Source: Acidobacteriota bacterium
GTDB taxonomy: Bacteria > Acidobacteriota > Blastocatellia > Pyrinomonadales > Pyrinomonadaceae
DNA: 64,000 bases
Assembly: GCA_020199775.1 (NCBI GenBank)
Contig: JAIVJZ010000007.1
Coordinates: forward strand, 1-64,000
Direction: 5' to 3'
Part shown: positions 15,610 through 27,518 of the stretch, piece by piece
Numbering within the stretch: position 1 is the first letter of the stretch
How the letters are laid out: the number at the start of each line of letters is the position of its first letter
Translations under genes and position numbers: made by a program
The notes under the pieces: model-generated
Database searches by the model: none
Told to the model about the DNA's origin: nothing
Seen by the model: the letters and a program-made list of their open reading frames with translations, nothing else

Positions 15610-17547
15610 TTGATTAAGTTATACCGGAGCAAAGTCGGAGTCCGAACAGTCGCTTTTTTGGCGTTGCTGCTTTTTACATTTTCGCATGCGAGGGCGCAGA
15701 ACGCGGATCAGGTTAGGGCACATTACACCAAATACGAATATATGATCCCGATGCGTGACGGGGTCAAGCTGTTCTCCTCAGTCTATGTCCCGAAAGACGC
15801 TTCGCAGACCTACCCGTTCCTGCTCACGCGCACGCCTTACAGCGTCGCCCCTTACGGCAGCGATCAATACCGCGCCGCGCTCGGCCCGTCGTCTGGTTTC
15901 GATAGAGAGGGCTTCATCTTCGTCTTTCAGGACGCACGCGGGCGTTACAAGTCCGAAGGTGAGTTTCAGCAAGTGCGTCCGCACATCCCCGACAAGCGCA
16001 GCCCCAAGGACGTTGACGAGAGCAGCGACACTTACGACACCATCGAGTGGCTATTGAAGAACGTCCCGAACCACAACGGCAAAGTCGGGATGGTCGGCAT
16101 CTCGCAACCGGGCTTCCACGTCGCCGGGAGCATCATAGATTCTCACCCGGCGCTCAAGGCGGCCTCGCCGCAAGCCCCGACCGCCGACTACTACATGGGC
16201 GACGATGTCTACCACAACGGCGCGTTCATGCTGGCGGCCAACTTCGGCTTCTACGCTTCTTTCGTCCCGCGCGGCGGCGATCCTGCGCCGCCCAAAGCAC
16301 GCATCCCGTTCGATATGGGCACACCCGACGCCTACGATTTTTTCCTCAACGTCGGGCCTCTCTCGGAAGCCAACCGGAAACTATTCGGCGGCCAGGCGAC
16401 GTACTTTCAAGAGATTATCGACCACACAACTTACGACGACTTCTGGAAGAGACGCTCGCTCTGGCGGTTTACACATAACGTGAAATGCGCCGTCCTCAAC
16501 GTCGGCGGGTGGTTCGACGCGGAAGACCCGCTGGGGCCTTTTCACATCTACCGTTCGGTCGAGCGGAATAATCCCGGCACGGTCAACGGGCTGGTGATGG
16601 GGCCGTGGGCGCACGGCGGCTGGGCGCGCGGCGACGGCGACAGACTCGGCAATCTCAACTTCGCCGTCAAGACCGGAGAATTTTTTCGAGAGCAGATACA
16701 GTTCCCGTTCTTCATGCACTACCTGAAAGATAAACCCGCCGACTTGCCCGAAGCCTACATGTTCCTGACCGGGATCAACGAGTGGCGTCGCCACAGCGCG
16801 TGGCCGCCCAAAGAATTGAAGCCCGTCGAACTCTATTTTCAGGCGGGCGCGCGTTTGACGACGGATGCTCCGGCCGGCGACACGAAGACCACGTTTGACG
16901 AATACGTGAGCGATCCGAATCGCCCCGTCCCCTACCTCGGTTACATCGTGAACGGGATGACTTTCGACTACATGACGGAGGATCAACGCTTCGCCTCGCA
17001 ACGCGCCGACGTGTTGGTCTATGAGACCGAACCGTTAGAGCGAGACATGATCATCGCAGGCCCCATCAAAGTTAAGCTGAATGTCTCGACGACCGGCACG
17101 GACTCGGATTACGTCGTCAAACTCATAGACGTTTATCCCGACAACTTCCCCACGCCGCGCCCGCCCGAGGGGCAGCCCGTCCCGGCGAACGCCGTGAAGA
17201 TGGGAGGCTATCAACAACTCGTGCGCGGCGAGCCGTTCCGCGGCAAGTTTCGCAATAGCTTCGAGCGTCCCGAGCCCTTCAAGCCGGGGCAACCTGCCGC
17301 CATCAATTTCGAGATGCCCGATGTCTATCACGCCTTCCGCGCGGGACACCGGATCATGGTGCAGGTGCAAAGCTCCTGGTTCCCGCTGACGGATCGCAAC
17401 CCGCAGAAATTTATGGACATTCCGAAAGCGACCGCAGCCGACTATCAGAAAGCCACGCAGCGAATCTATCGCGCGCGCGATCTCAACTCTTCCGTCACCG
17501 TGTCGGTCGAGGGAAGCCCGTCGAGCTTCAAAGGCAGGCAGCGTTGA
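15610..17547 (+). CDS. Secreted CocE/NonD family hydrolase (alpha-amino-acid ester hydrolase-like)
   Basis: The protein has about 645 residues. A TTG at 15610, 8-10 bases after GAGAGGAAG, gives MIKLYRSK and a signal peptide cleaved near SHARA-QN; a GTG at 15580 would give a longer, less typical N-terminus. The alpha/beta hydrolase domain spans about residues 40-380, with QDARGRYKSEG and the nucleophile elbow GISQPG (Ser165). A C-terminal jelly-roll PepX_C domain covers about residues 390-640 and ends with the family pattern DVYHAFRAGHRIMVQVQSSWFP. These enzymes hydrolyse acyl esters or amides such as amino-acid esters, glutaryl amides or X-Pro peptides. The residue after the catalytic Ser is Gln where Tyr is usual. 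It probably acts in the periplasm. Confidence 0.9.
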   Translation: MIKLYRSKVGVRTVAFLALLLFTFSHARAQNADQVRAHYTKYEYMIPMRDGVKLFSSVYVPKDASQTYPFLLTRTPYSVAPYGSDQYRAALGPSSGFDREGFIFVFQDARGRYKSEGEFQQVRPHIPDKRSPKDVDESSDTYDTIEWLLKNVPNHNGKVGMVGISQPGFHVAGSIIDSHPALKAASPQAPTADYYMGDDVYHNGAFMLAANFGFYASFVPRGGDPAPPKARIPFDMGTPDAYDFFLNVGPLSEANRKLFGGQATYFQEIIDHTTYDDFWKRRSLWRFTHNVKCAVLNVGGWFDAEDPLGPFHIYRSVERNNPGTVNGLVMGPWAHGGWARGDGDRLGNLNFAVKTGEFFREQIQFPFFMHYLKDKPADLPEAYMFLTGINEWRRHSAWPPKELKPVELYFQAGARLTTDAPAGDTKTTFDEYVSDPNRPVPYLGYIVNGMTFDYMTEDQRFASQRADVLVYETEPLERDMIIAGPIKVKLNVSTTGTDSDYVVKLIDVYPDNFPTPRPPEGQPVPANAVKMGGYQQLVRGEPFRGKFRNSFERPEPFKPGQPAAINFEMPDVYHAFRAGHRIMVQVQSSWFPLTDRNPQKFMDIPKATAADYQKATQRIYRARDLNSSVTVSVEGSPSSFKGRQR

Positions 17548-18167
17548 GGTCTCATTTCGCGTCTCTTTCGTGGAAGTGTTATTAACTGTCCGACTTCATA
17601 CCGTACCGGAGCGTACAGACATTGCACCGTCTCGCGCCTTATATTTGAACATCAGAAAATCTCTCTAGCTTCGGCATGTTGACGGAGGAGAAAATAACCG
17701 TGCGGCACAAATTCGGCTCAGGTCGTGCGTTTGTTTTGTGCTTTGCAATTCTTCCACAAGCTCAGGCTAATAACCCGACTCGCCGAAGAGCGTAAGCGCG
17801 CCTGTTATCTGTCGGGCAGCTTTATGCACACTACAGCAGTTTGCAAATGGATGCGACTCGTCTGTGATTATGGTCGGGGCCGGGCTGGTCCCTGCCCGCT
17901 CGCTTTCGAAAGCGAGCGGGCAGCGACCAGCCCGGCCCCTCCAATGATTCCTTCATCGCACTCAATTGCAAACCGCTATAAAAATGCCGTGAGTGCCACA
18001 CAGGTTGGCCCGCGGCATTTTGCGCGGTTACGAGCACAGTGGTTTTTTGAAACTTGTCGGAGTCTACGAGGTAGCGACACGGATGCTATACTCCGCGCAC
18101 GCTATCAACATTGCGTGCGTGCTCTTCAACAATCGCAGCGGACGAATCCACCGGGGGAGAGAAGAAT
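17548..18167. other. Intergenic region containing a 64-bp palindrome
   Basis: There is no supported gene in these 620 bases. The only strong feature is the palindrome at 17876-17939, described separately. The promoter of the oxygenase gene at 18168 should lie in the right-hand part. Confidence 0.5.
17876..17939. repeat. Near-perfect 64-bp palindrome (cruciform-capable)
   Basis: Two 32-base arms meet with no loop at TTTCGAAA (centre 17907/17908). Only one opposed C/C pair, at 17891 and 17924, interrupts the match. The inner arm is CTGCCCGCTCGCTTTC and the outer arm GGGGCCGGGCTGGTC. It has no T tract and is over 300 bases past the nearest stop codon. Confidence 0.9.
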
Positions 18168-18932
18168 ATGACTCATCAATTGCAGCCGAACTTCGATCAC
18201 GTCATTGACGCCGTGAAATCGGATGTCGAAGGAAGCGTTGCCGCAGGTTCAAACGTGGATGCGACGGTAGACTCGCGAATCACTTACCCCTGTTATAAAT
18301 CGTTCGACGATTTCATCGATGTGGAAAGGTTGAAGTCGCTGGACGGATACATCAGCGAGAGAATAAAACAGCACATTCAGGCTCAAAAAGATATTCAATT
18401 CTACACCGGCCCATTCAGGTTAAAGGACGCCGGCCCAGACAGGCCGGGTTCGAGAATGATCTATCTGGCCCAGTCCAAGATGCCCGACAGTTATTTCGAT
18501 CTTGATCAGACGGAGCTTTGGGAACCCACTCCCGAGGCGAGCGAGTTTTACTGGCTGATGGATTTCATCGAGAGCTTGCCCTTCAAGGCGACGGGGCGGA
18601 TGTTGATCATGTATGACGATGTGGCGCGACCGGTCACGCCTCACAGGGATCACACGAGTACGGACACGTGCCATGAATTTATCTGGTTTCGCACCAACAT
18701 GAATAAGCCGTTCTACATGTTCAACCATGAAACCAATGAGAAGAAGTACGTCGAATCATACAGCGCATGGTTCGATACGGTGAACCAGTTTCACGGAACT
18801 GACGCGGGCACGGGACTGACTTTCAGCATCCGGGTTGATGGAATTTTTACGGACGAATTCAGGAAGCGCATTCCAATTCCCGCGCATAATCTCGCCGCGA
18901 CGCCCGCCCTCTGGGCTGGCGTCTCAGGCTGA
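18168..18932 (+). CDS. Fe(II)/2-oxoglutarate-type oxygenase of unassigned family
   Basis: This 254-residue protein shows the elements of a double-stranded beta-helix oxygenase. HRDH supplies His159 and Asp161, QFHGTD supplies His209, and Arg222 in SIRVDG is placed to bind 2-oxoglutarate. The surroundings (GRMLIMYDDVARPVTPHRDH, ACWF-like turns) resemble aspartyl/asparaginyl hydroxylase-like folds, but the exact family is not recognised. The start is ATG 18168; GGGGGAGAGAAG precedes it. There is no signal peptide. It converges with a TauD-type oxygenase gene and lies upstream of an ATP-grasp/decarboxylase fusion, which suggests hydroxylation of an amino acid or peptide made by this cluster. Confidence 0.75.
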   Translation: MTHQLQPNFDHVIDAVKSDVEGSVAAGSNVDATVDSRITYPCYKSFDDFIDVERLKSLDGYISERIKQHIQAQKDIQFYTGPFRLKDAGPDRPGSRMIYLAQSKMPDSYFDLDQTELWEPTPEASEFYWLMDFIESLPFKATGRMLIMYDDVARPVTPHRDHTSTDTCHEFIWFRTNMNKPFYMFNHETNEKKYVESYSAWFDTVNQFHGTDAGTGLTFSIRVDGIFTDEFRKRIPIPAHNLAATPALWAGVSG

Positions 18933-18963
18933 CGAGCAGCAGTAAATTTACGAGTCGGTCAAC

Positions 18964-19926
18964 TCAGGTCATGGCGAGGAGAATCTTGCGCGCGCCCGTG
19001 AACGGCAGCCGCCCGTGAGCCGTCAACAGGTTGTCTAAGATCAGGATGTCCCCGGCTCGCCAGGGCACGAGCAGCACCGCCCGCCGGATCGCCGCGCGCG
19101 CCTGATCGAGCGCGGAGAGATCGAGCGGCGCGCCGTCGCCGTAGTAAGAATTCAGACGAAACTCTTCTTCCTTCATGGTCGAAATGAGAAGCCCGTAAGT
19201 TTCTTCGTCGATCCCACTCGGGTGAAAACCGTCGGCCTGATTAAACCAAACTTCTTCGCCCGTCGTGGGATGCAACGCCGTCGCGGGGCGCACCTCAATC
19301 AGAGTTAAGCCGCCGTCGTCTTTCCAGTTGAAGCGGATTCCGCCCGCGCGACAGTGTGCTTCGATCACGCTTTTATCGTCCGTCTCGAAAGCCTCTTGCC
19401 ACGAGTAACCCGACCCGCGCCCACCGTGCAGATTGCGGACGTACTTGATGCCTCTGCTCTTAAATTCGCGGACGACTTTTTCGTCAATACCTTTGAGGAT
19501 GGCGCGGCTGTCGCCCAGAGACGTTTCGCCGCCTTGCCCGGAAGCCGTCACGCAGCAGAAGAAAAGATGATCAGGCCACCGGTAGGTGTAAGACAACTCA
19601 TTATGTAGAGAGAGCGTGTAGTTTTGCGGATACTCGGTCGAGGTGTAAACGCCCTCGCCCAACTTAACGCGCGGAGATGCGCCGCCGACATAATCGATCA
19701 ACTTCTTGCCCGAAAAATCGCGCACGAATCGCGCGAAGTCCGAGGGCGCGAGCGCGGGGGCGTCGCGCACCAGCAACGCGCCCCACACCAGTAGTTGACT
19801 GCGCAGAAATTCCCTGTGATTGAGACACAGGTCGATGAACGTTTGAGGTGTGAGAACCGACCCTCCGCCCTCGTCAATTTCGACGACCAGAGGTAGTTTC
19901 CGTTGATTAAGAAAGCTCGTCTTCAT
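18964..19926 (-). CDS. TauD/TfdA family Fe(II)/2-oxoglutarate dioxygenase
   Basis: This 320-residue protein carries the TauD/clavaminate-synthase-like signature. LHNELSY holds His108 and Glu110, a distal His304 lies in LLTAHGR, and the 2-oxoglutarate-binding Arg313 lies in GARKILLAM. The Glu in place of the usual Asp in the HxD/E motif is typical of the SyrP-like subgroup that hydroxylates free or carrier-bound amino acids. Phrases such as NELSYTYRWPDHLFFCC and PWRAGDILILDNLLTAHGR match that subgroup. The gene is divergent from the ATP-grasp/decarboxylase gene, with 380 bases of shared control region. It is the second oxygenase of the cluster, unrelated in sequence to the first. Confidence 0.92.
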   Translation of the reverse strand: MKTSFLNQRKLPLVVEIDEGGGSVLTPQTFIDLCLNHREFLRSQLLVWGALLVRDAPALAPSDFARFVRDFSGKKLIDYVGGASPRVKLGEGVYTSTEYPQNYTLSLHNELSYTYRWPDHLFFCCVTASGQGGETSLGDSRAILKGIDEKVVREFKSRGIKYVRNLHGGRGSGYSWQEAFETDDKSVIEAHCRAGGIRFNWKDDGGLTLIEVRPATALHPTTGEEVWFNQADGFHPSGIDEETYGLLISTMKEEEFRLNSYYGDGAPLDLSALDQARAAIRRAVLLVPWRAGDILILDNLLTAHGRLPFTGARKILLAMT

Positions 19927-20308
19927 CGAATCTCTCGAAATTCATCAATACTTTGACAAATACTTTTAATAATAAATCGGTACACTACCGGACAGACAAT
20001 GTGACGTTGAGGCTGTTATTTATTTTAATAATTCAAAAATCAGCGCATTTGGATCAATCTCTTGCGAGTATCTCCACGGTTGTACTCGAACGCTGCGCTT
20101 CGATACCAGTATGGGACGCAGGCTAAATCTGCGCTCGCCGGGTCAATGAATGAGAGTGGCGAGTCAACGGTCGCATTACAGCCGATTACTCTCACGAAAG
20201 TTTAACTTTATTTGCATTGAGGCGATAAAGGCGACGCCGGACATGCGTTCGCGGCGAGCGGCGAAGTCTTGATTAATGTTAACTCCAGTTCTATTCGGGA
20301 AAGGAAAT
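19927..20308. promoter_or_regulatory. Divergent control region of the oxygenase / ATP-grasp genes
   Basis: This AT-rich interval of about 380 bases lies between two divergently transcribed genes, so it must hold both promoters. A TTGACA occurs at about 19952-19957 but is not spaced well from an A/T-rich -10. No operator symmetry or riboswitch was recognised, and no precursor-peptide frame with a ribosome-binding site was found. Confidence 0.5.
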
Positions 20309-22592
<2,284 letters not shown>

Positions 22593-22612
<20 letters not shown>

Positions 22613-23279
22613 GATCGAATTTGACGAGACGGATTTCGCGGACACCCGCGCGGCGATGCAAAAGTGGGAACACTTCCCTGCATCTACGATTTCACATCAC
22701 GGCGGGCAGTGCTGCCAGATCGCGCGCGAGTGGGTTCTCTCGACGGACTACTCGCAACTGAATGCGGGCAACCCGCTCACGGGGCCGCGCTGGATACGCC
22801 AGAAATACACCTGGGGGGCTTCCACGTGGCCGATCTACTGGTGCGAAGCCGTCGAGCAAAAGAAGCTCGACTGCGGCGCGCTGGCCGCGCTCACGCAGGA
22901 AGTTTTCGCCGCGCGCGGCGTGAGAAGCTATCACGCGCAGTTTATCCAGCAGTACAGCGAGGCTGCCACCCGCCAGTGGTCTAACAGCTGGAACTGCGAT
23001 GAGGCATGCGTCCACTGGATCAAGGAAGATTTGATTTATCACGAAGGCTGCGCGGTAGCCGTGCGTGATAACGAGATCAGGCTTTGGGACCCGAGCGCCG
23101 GGTGGTGGGTCAACCCGCGGCAATTCGGTGGCTACGGCGGCCTGCTCGCCGTGCGCGTGTTCGCGCCTCAGTTTAATGCCCCGACCGGATTTCTCTGGGG
23201 CACGCAGCGCATCAGCCCGAACCAGTGGCAGAAAATAGAGAGAGTGCGCGGAGATTTTGCCGTCGCGGCTGCGAAGTGA
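22593..23279 (+). CDS. Transglutaminase-like / papain-fold cysteine protein
   Basis: This 228-residue protein starts at ATG 22593, 20 bases inside the upstream decarboxylase frame, with GGAG in front, so the two are translationally coupled. The pattern KLDCGALAALTQEVFAARGV (Cys94), LIYHEGCAVAV (His150) and IRLWDPSAGWW (Asp166) matches the Cys-His-Asp triad and spacing of transglutaminase-like proteins. These cleave, form or exchange amide bonds through a thioester. There is no signal peptide or membrane segment. The tight coupling to the ATP-grasp/decarboxylase protein suggests it acts on the same intermediate or peptide. The family is inferred from motifs only. Confidence 0.72.
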
Positions 23280-23378
23280 ATCGGGCGAGCCGGTGCGGCG
23301 CAACTCAGGCGGAGACGATCTTCACTTGATGGTTTTCCGTGCGAGTAACCAATAATCTTTCCCTCACATCTAACAGGT

Positions 23379-23924
23379 GTGAAAAAGTTTGTCTTACTTG
23401 CGGGCGCGGCGTTGCTGGTGATCACGTTCAAATACGCCGATCACCCGGGCGTCGCGTCTAAACTTTCCGGCGTCACCCTGCCGTTCAAAGTCGCCATGCT
23501 TTACGCGAAGGAACCGGACGTGGAACTCTCTGTTCCGGTGGAAGGCGTCAGCGTTAAGCAGATCAAGAATACATGGCATGCGCCGCGTTCGGGCGGCCGT
23601 CTTCACGAGGGGCAGGATATTTTCGCCCCGCGCGGGACTGCCGTCCGTTCGGCCACCGCAGGATACGTTATGAGCGTCGGCGAGAATGCCCTCGGCGGCA
23701 ACACAGTCTTCGTCATGGGCGCGGGTGGCAGAAACTATTACTACGCCCACCTCGACTCTTACGCCGAGGGGCTGGCGGTGAGTGATTATGTCACGCCCGG
23801 GACGGTGCTGGGCTACGTGGGCACGACGGGCAATGCGGCGGGCGCCGCGCCTCATCTACACTTTGGCGTCTACACGCCGGGCGGCGCGGTTGACCCTTTG
23901 CCGCTGTTGAAAGATACCCCTTAG
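23379..23924 (+). CDS. M23 family (LytM-type) peptidase, exported
   Basis: This 181-residue protein begins at GTG 23379 and has an N-terminal hydrophobic segment (residues 4-17) that serves as a signal or anchor. The M23 domain covers about residues 65-178 and has the metal and catalytic motifs HEGQD (His76, Asp80), YYAHLD (His124) and PHLHFG (His159, His161). All zinc ligands are present, so it should be an active endopeptidase acting on peptidoglycan cross-bridges or similar peptides. It follows the transglutaminase-like gene by 100 bases on the same strand but need not belong to that pathway. Confidence 0.92.
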   Translation: MKKFVLLAGAALLVITFKYADHPGVASKLSGVTLPFKVAMLYAKEPDVELSVPVEGVSVKQIKNTWHAPRSGGRLHEGQDIFAPRGTAVRSATAGYVMSVGENALGGNTVFVMGAGGRNYYYAHLDSYAEGLAVSDYVTPGTVLGYVGTTGNAAGAAPHLHFGVYTPGGAVDPLPLLKDTP

Positions 23925-24191
23925 CCATAAGCGTTCATGCACCCGCGCGAGATAAGTAGTAGAGCCGCTTAAAAACTCTCACGCCTCGACGTTTCTTCAC
24001 GCCCACGCGCATACGAACAAGCAATTGGCCGAATGTTAGTTCGCTTTCGTACAGAAATTTTTCCTCACGATCCCTATAATCTTTAACAAGCCGATTGCTC
24101 AATAAGCGACTGTCAAGGGTTGTAAGTTTGAGCCGCCGGAGAACCGCGTTGCGGACGTGTGCCAAATTGTTAAAGTAGTGAGGTAGTAAAA

Positions 24192-24383
24192 ATGTCAGCC
24201 GCCACTGCAAAACGTATCGCTTCGACGGAAACAGCCGGAGACAATAAGACGGGCGGCGTCGCTAAAGGCATCAAAAACCCGAAGGCGACGGCGAGCAGCT
24301 ATTCCCCGCAAGTAGAAGCGCAACGCCGCCGGTGGGGCGTCGAGACGGCCGCGGTTAGATCAATGCACGCCAGAAAATTCTGA
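24192..24383 (+). CDS. Small hypothetical protein
   Basis: This frame of 63 residues has a TGAGGTAG element 5-8 bases before the ATG. It is rich in Ala, Lys and Thr with a basic C-terminus (SPQVEAQRRRWGVETAAV), no membrane segment and no recognisable domain. It ends 40 bases before the convergent GH2 gene. It may be a genuine small protein, but support is limited to the ribosome-binding site and composition. Confidence 0.42.
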   Translation: MSAATAKRIASTETAGDNKTGGVAKGIKNPKATASSYSPQVEAQRRRWGVETAAVRSMHARKF

Positions 24384-24424
24384 GCGTCGGCCTGATATTC
24401 GCCCGCGTCAAATTTCCTTCCCGG

Positions 24425-27286
24425 TCAGTTCGTCGCCATCTCCATCACGCCTTCACTTTTCTCATTTGCAGCCCGATCTGTCGTCAGGTGAGTAATCATG
24501 TCTCGAAGCATGATCGCGGCCACCGGATTCACGCGCAGGTGTTCGCGCAAGCGGAAGGTCGAGATCAGCAGACGCCCGTTGCCGTAGCGTCGTTCGGCGA
24601 CGAGCGCGGCGATGTGGTGCAGCCAGCCGATGAATAACCCGGCGTGAACGTCGGCGGCGAAGTCGCGCGGGCTGATGCCCGTAATGACGTGTTCGGGCGT
24701 CAGGTCGGCGAAGGCGAAGTCAACCGTACCGCTCGTGGGGATTTCGCGGAACATGGAATCCTGCCGAATCCAGTTCATATTGCTCGCCCAATCGCCCTGC
24801 CACCTGCGTCCCTGACGGGGAACGATCTCGACCGTCCCCAGATAGCTTTGTTGCGCGCTGCTCGACTCGGCGAGCCACAGCACGCGCCCGCCGTTCTGCA
24901 CGAAGAAGCGAATCTCGTCCGTCAGTTTATCCGCGACGACCGCGTCGGCGCGCGCCCAATCTTCGGTCAATTCGTAACCGAGAGCTTCGAGTTGCGGGGC
25001 GAGACGCGGCGACGCGCTCAGGCGCACGCGGGGTGGGTGCGCCGCCCGCCGCGGAAAGAAATATAGCTCTTGATGATTGCCCGTCACCTCCGCGCCGTTC
25101 GCATCGATTAAACGTAATTCGAGACGCGCCCGCACGCTCTCTGTCAACTGCGGCACGTCGAAGGCGACCTTGCCCAACTTCGTGATCTGCGCTTTCTGCG
25201 GCCTCACCCTTTTCAGCACGCCTCCGATTTCGGGGAAGAGATCGAGATGCCATTCGAGGCGCGCGCCGTCGAGATCGGACTCGGAGAAGTGCGAGAGCGT
25301 GAGACCGACTTCGCAACGCTCGTCCTCGCGGAAAGCGACGCGCTTCCACGCGGGGATGATCGCGTCCGCGCCGTTGATAGCCGCCATGGCGTCATAAAAG
25401 GCTTTCGGGTTGCGGCACATGTCGAGCAGGCCGTTGGCTTCCCAGTGAACGTCTGTAAACTCGGTGATGATGTAGCCGACGATTGAAGGGTGGCGGCGCA
25501 TCTGCTCGATCTGGTATTTCAAGGCGCAGAACTGCATCCTTTGCGAGGCGCGTGCGAGGTCGGCGAACGTCGGAAAAACTTTATCCAGATGCCACGTCTT
25601 GAAACGGTTTTCGACGCCGTGCGCGTAGGCCGCGCCGTCGCCCCACTCAAGTCCCGTCTCGAACCACCACGGGTCGCGCCCGCCGTAGCCGGCGCGCAGT
25701 TTCTCTAGATCGGGCAAGCCCCAGTTGCCGAACTCGGAGACGATCATCGGCTCGCGTCCCGTGCGCCTGACTTCGGGCGCGGGCGTGCGCGGCACGGCCT
25801 TCCACGGGTCGCGCAAAAACTGTCGCCATGCGTCGTTGTTTTCGTAGGTGTGCGCGAACGTCCACGGCGGACGACCGGCGAAAGTTTCCACCCACGCGCG
25901 CCATTGCCGGTAATGGTCGGGGATCGAATAGTAGTTGTGAAAATCTTCGATGTCGGTGACGACGTGAAAATTGGTGAAGCAGGCCGAGTTGCCGACGACG
26001 AGACGGTGCGGGTCGAGCCGCTTGAGATGATCGTAAGTCTCCGAGAGCCACGCGCGGTGGTCGGCGTTGACGGCCAACTCGACGCCCCAGCCTTCGTTGA
26101 CGATAGTCCAGATGATGATCGAAGGGTGGTTCCAATCACGTTCGACCATGCCGTCGAGGGTGGCGCGGGCGCGTGACTTTGTCGCCGGGGTGAGGTTCTC
26201 CCAGTTCGGCAATTCCGTCCAGATGAGCATCCCGGCGCGGTCGGCGGCGTCGTAGTAGCGCGGGTCTGTGATCTTGATGTGTGTGCGGATGCAGTTCAAC
26301 CCCATGTGCCTCGCTTTGACGAACTGCTCGTCGAGTTCGGCATCCGAAAACGGGGTGTAAATCAACTCCGGGTAGTAGTCCTGATCGAGCGCGCCGCGCA
26401 GGTAGAGGATGCGCCCGTTGAGCATGAGATGGCCGTCCGGCGAGGCGGCGATAGACCGCATCCCGAAATTCGAGGCGAGCGCATCGAGCACCGCACCACC
26501 ATCTTTTTCATCGCCCGGCAACGCCGCTTCCAGATGATAAAGGTGCGGGCTGCGCGTGTCCCAGAGCAACGGGTCGGGGACGGGCAGAGCCGTGTGGAAA
26601 GACTCCGTCCCCTCGTCGATAACTAGATCGTGAATGGTCAGCGCGCCGCGCGGGTCGGTGAGCGTCAGCCGCAAGGGGACGGCTTGAGTCGTGCGCCGGT
26701 TGAGTCGAAGATCAACGTGCGCCTCGGCGCGTTCCACGTCCGGCGTGATGTGCAGGCGAGTGATGTACGTGGCGTGGCGCGCTTCAAGGTAGACGCTCTG
26801 CCAGATGCCGCCGATGGGGCCGTACCAACTTTGCTTGCCGTGTGGTATCTCGCCGAAAGTGATGCCCGGCAAAATGTTTTCGTGGTCGCCGGGATCGACC
26901 ACGCGCACCACCAATTCGTTCGCGCCTTCGACGTGCAGCGCGCCGTCCAACTCCAACTCGAAAGGCAGGTAGCCGCCTTCGTGTTCGCCGACGAGTTGAC
27001 CGTTGAGCCAGACGGTCGCGAGGTAATCCACCGCGCCGAAATGGAGCACGTAAGTGGCGTCGGGGTTGGCGCGGATGTGGTCGATCTGCGGAATCTCTAA
27101 CTCGCGTCGATACCACGCCACGCCGCTATAGTCGCGCAAATCTTCAAACTGCGCCTGCCACGGCCCCGGCACGCGAATGCTACGGCGCGGCGTGCCCGCG
27201 TCTTTGATGGTATGAGGTTGAAAGGATTGTTCGGGGTCGGGCAGAAATTCCCAAGAGCCATCAAGACTTATACGTTTACGAGTCAT
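24425..27286 (-). CDS. Glycoside hydrolase family 2 enzyme (beta-galactosidase/glucuronidase type)
   Basis: This 953-residue protein has the GH2 order. A sugar-binding jelly roll spans residues about 5-185 (ISLDGSWEFLPDPEQSF, VPGPWQAQFEDLRDYSG, VAWYRRE), an immunoglobulin-like domain spans about 190-290, and a TIM barrel spans about 295-640. The acid/base Glu is near residue 396 (IIIWTIVNEGWG) and the nucleophile Glu near 517 (MIVSEFGNWG). The C-terminal 300 residues form extra beta-rich and flavodoxin-like segments, absent from short beta-glucuronidases. No signal peptide is seen, so the enzyme may be cytoplasmic or exported by another route. Substrate specificity cannot be set from sequence alone. 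Confidence 0.93.
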   Translation of the reverse strand: MTRKRISLDGSWEFLPDPEQSFQPHTIKDAGTPRRSIRVPGPWQAQFEDLRDYSGVAWYRRELEIPQIDHIRANPDATYVLHFGAVDYLATVWLNGQLVGEHEGGYLPFELELDGALHVEGANELVVRVVDPGDHENILPGITFGEIPHGKQSWYGPIGGIWQSVYLEARHATYITRLHITPDVERAEAHVDLRLNRRTTQAVPLRLTLTDPRGALTIHDLVIDEGTESFHTALPVPDPLLWDTRSPHLYHLEAALPGDEKDGGAVLDALASNFGMRSIAASPDGHLMLNGRILYLRGALDQDYYPELIYTPFSDAELDEQFVKARHMGLNCIRTHIKITDPRYYDAADRAGMLIWTELPNWENLTPATKSRARATLDGMVERDWNHPSIIIWTIVNEGWGVELAVNADHRAWLSETYDHLKRLDPHRLVVGNSACFTNFHVVTDIEDFHNYYSIPDHYRQWRAWVETFAGRPPWTFAHTYENNDAWRQFLRDPWKAVPRTPAPEVRRTGREPMIVSEFGNWGLPDLEKLRAGYGGRDPWWFETGLEWGDGAAYAHGVENRFKTWHLDKVFPTFADLARASQRMQFCALKYQIEQMRRHPSIVGYIITEFTDVHWEANGLLDMCRNPKAFYDAMAAINGADAIIPAWKRVAFREDERCEVGLTLSHFSESDLDGARLEWHLDLFPEIGGVLKRVRPQKAQITKLGKVAFDVPQLTESVRARLELRLIDANGAEVTGNHQELYFFPRRAAHPPRVRLSASPRLAPQLEALGYELTEDWARADAVVADKLTDEIRFFVQNGGRVLWLAESSSAQQSYLGTVEIVPRQGRRWQGDWASNMNWIRQDSMFREIPTSGTVDFAFADLTPEHVITGISPRDFAADVHAGLFIGWLHHIAALVAERRYGNGRLLISTFRLREHLRVNPVAAIMLRDMITHLTTDRAANEKSEGVMEMATN

Positions 27287-27518
27287 ACATCCCCTGCACG
27301 ATGCTCGCCGCTCGGGGCGAATAACAGTTTAATAAATTTATGTTTATAACAGGGATGATCCTAGCCTTTCACGGGCGCACTTTCAACCGCGTAGGCGCGC
27401 CGGGTTTTGCGATCAGAGACGGATTGCCACGCTCTGCCCGCGCGCCGCGTCTGGCGAAGGCCGGGCGTGAGAAATGATGCGAGGCTAACGGCCGTCTGTG
27501 CCACGCGCCGCCACCCGG

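Noticed and set aside
15345-15632. 95-codon minus-strand frame before the CocE/NonD gene
   Set aside because: It overlaps the 5' end of the hydrolase gene antisense and has no family signal.
19952-19975. Sigma-70 promoter with TTGACA in the divergent region
   Set aside because: The nearest A/T-rich -10 candidate is only about 11 bases away, too close for a normal promoter, so it was not listed as a separate site.
23935-24210. 91-codon minus-strand frame
   Set aside because: No ribosome-binding site, no domain, and it overlaps the better supported small plus-strand gene at 24192.
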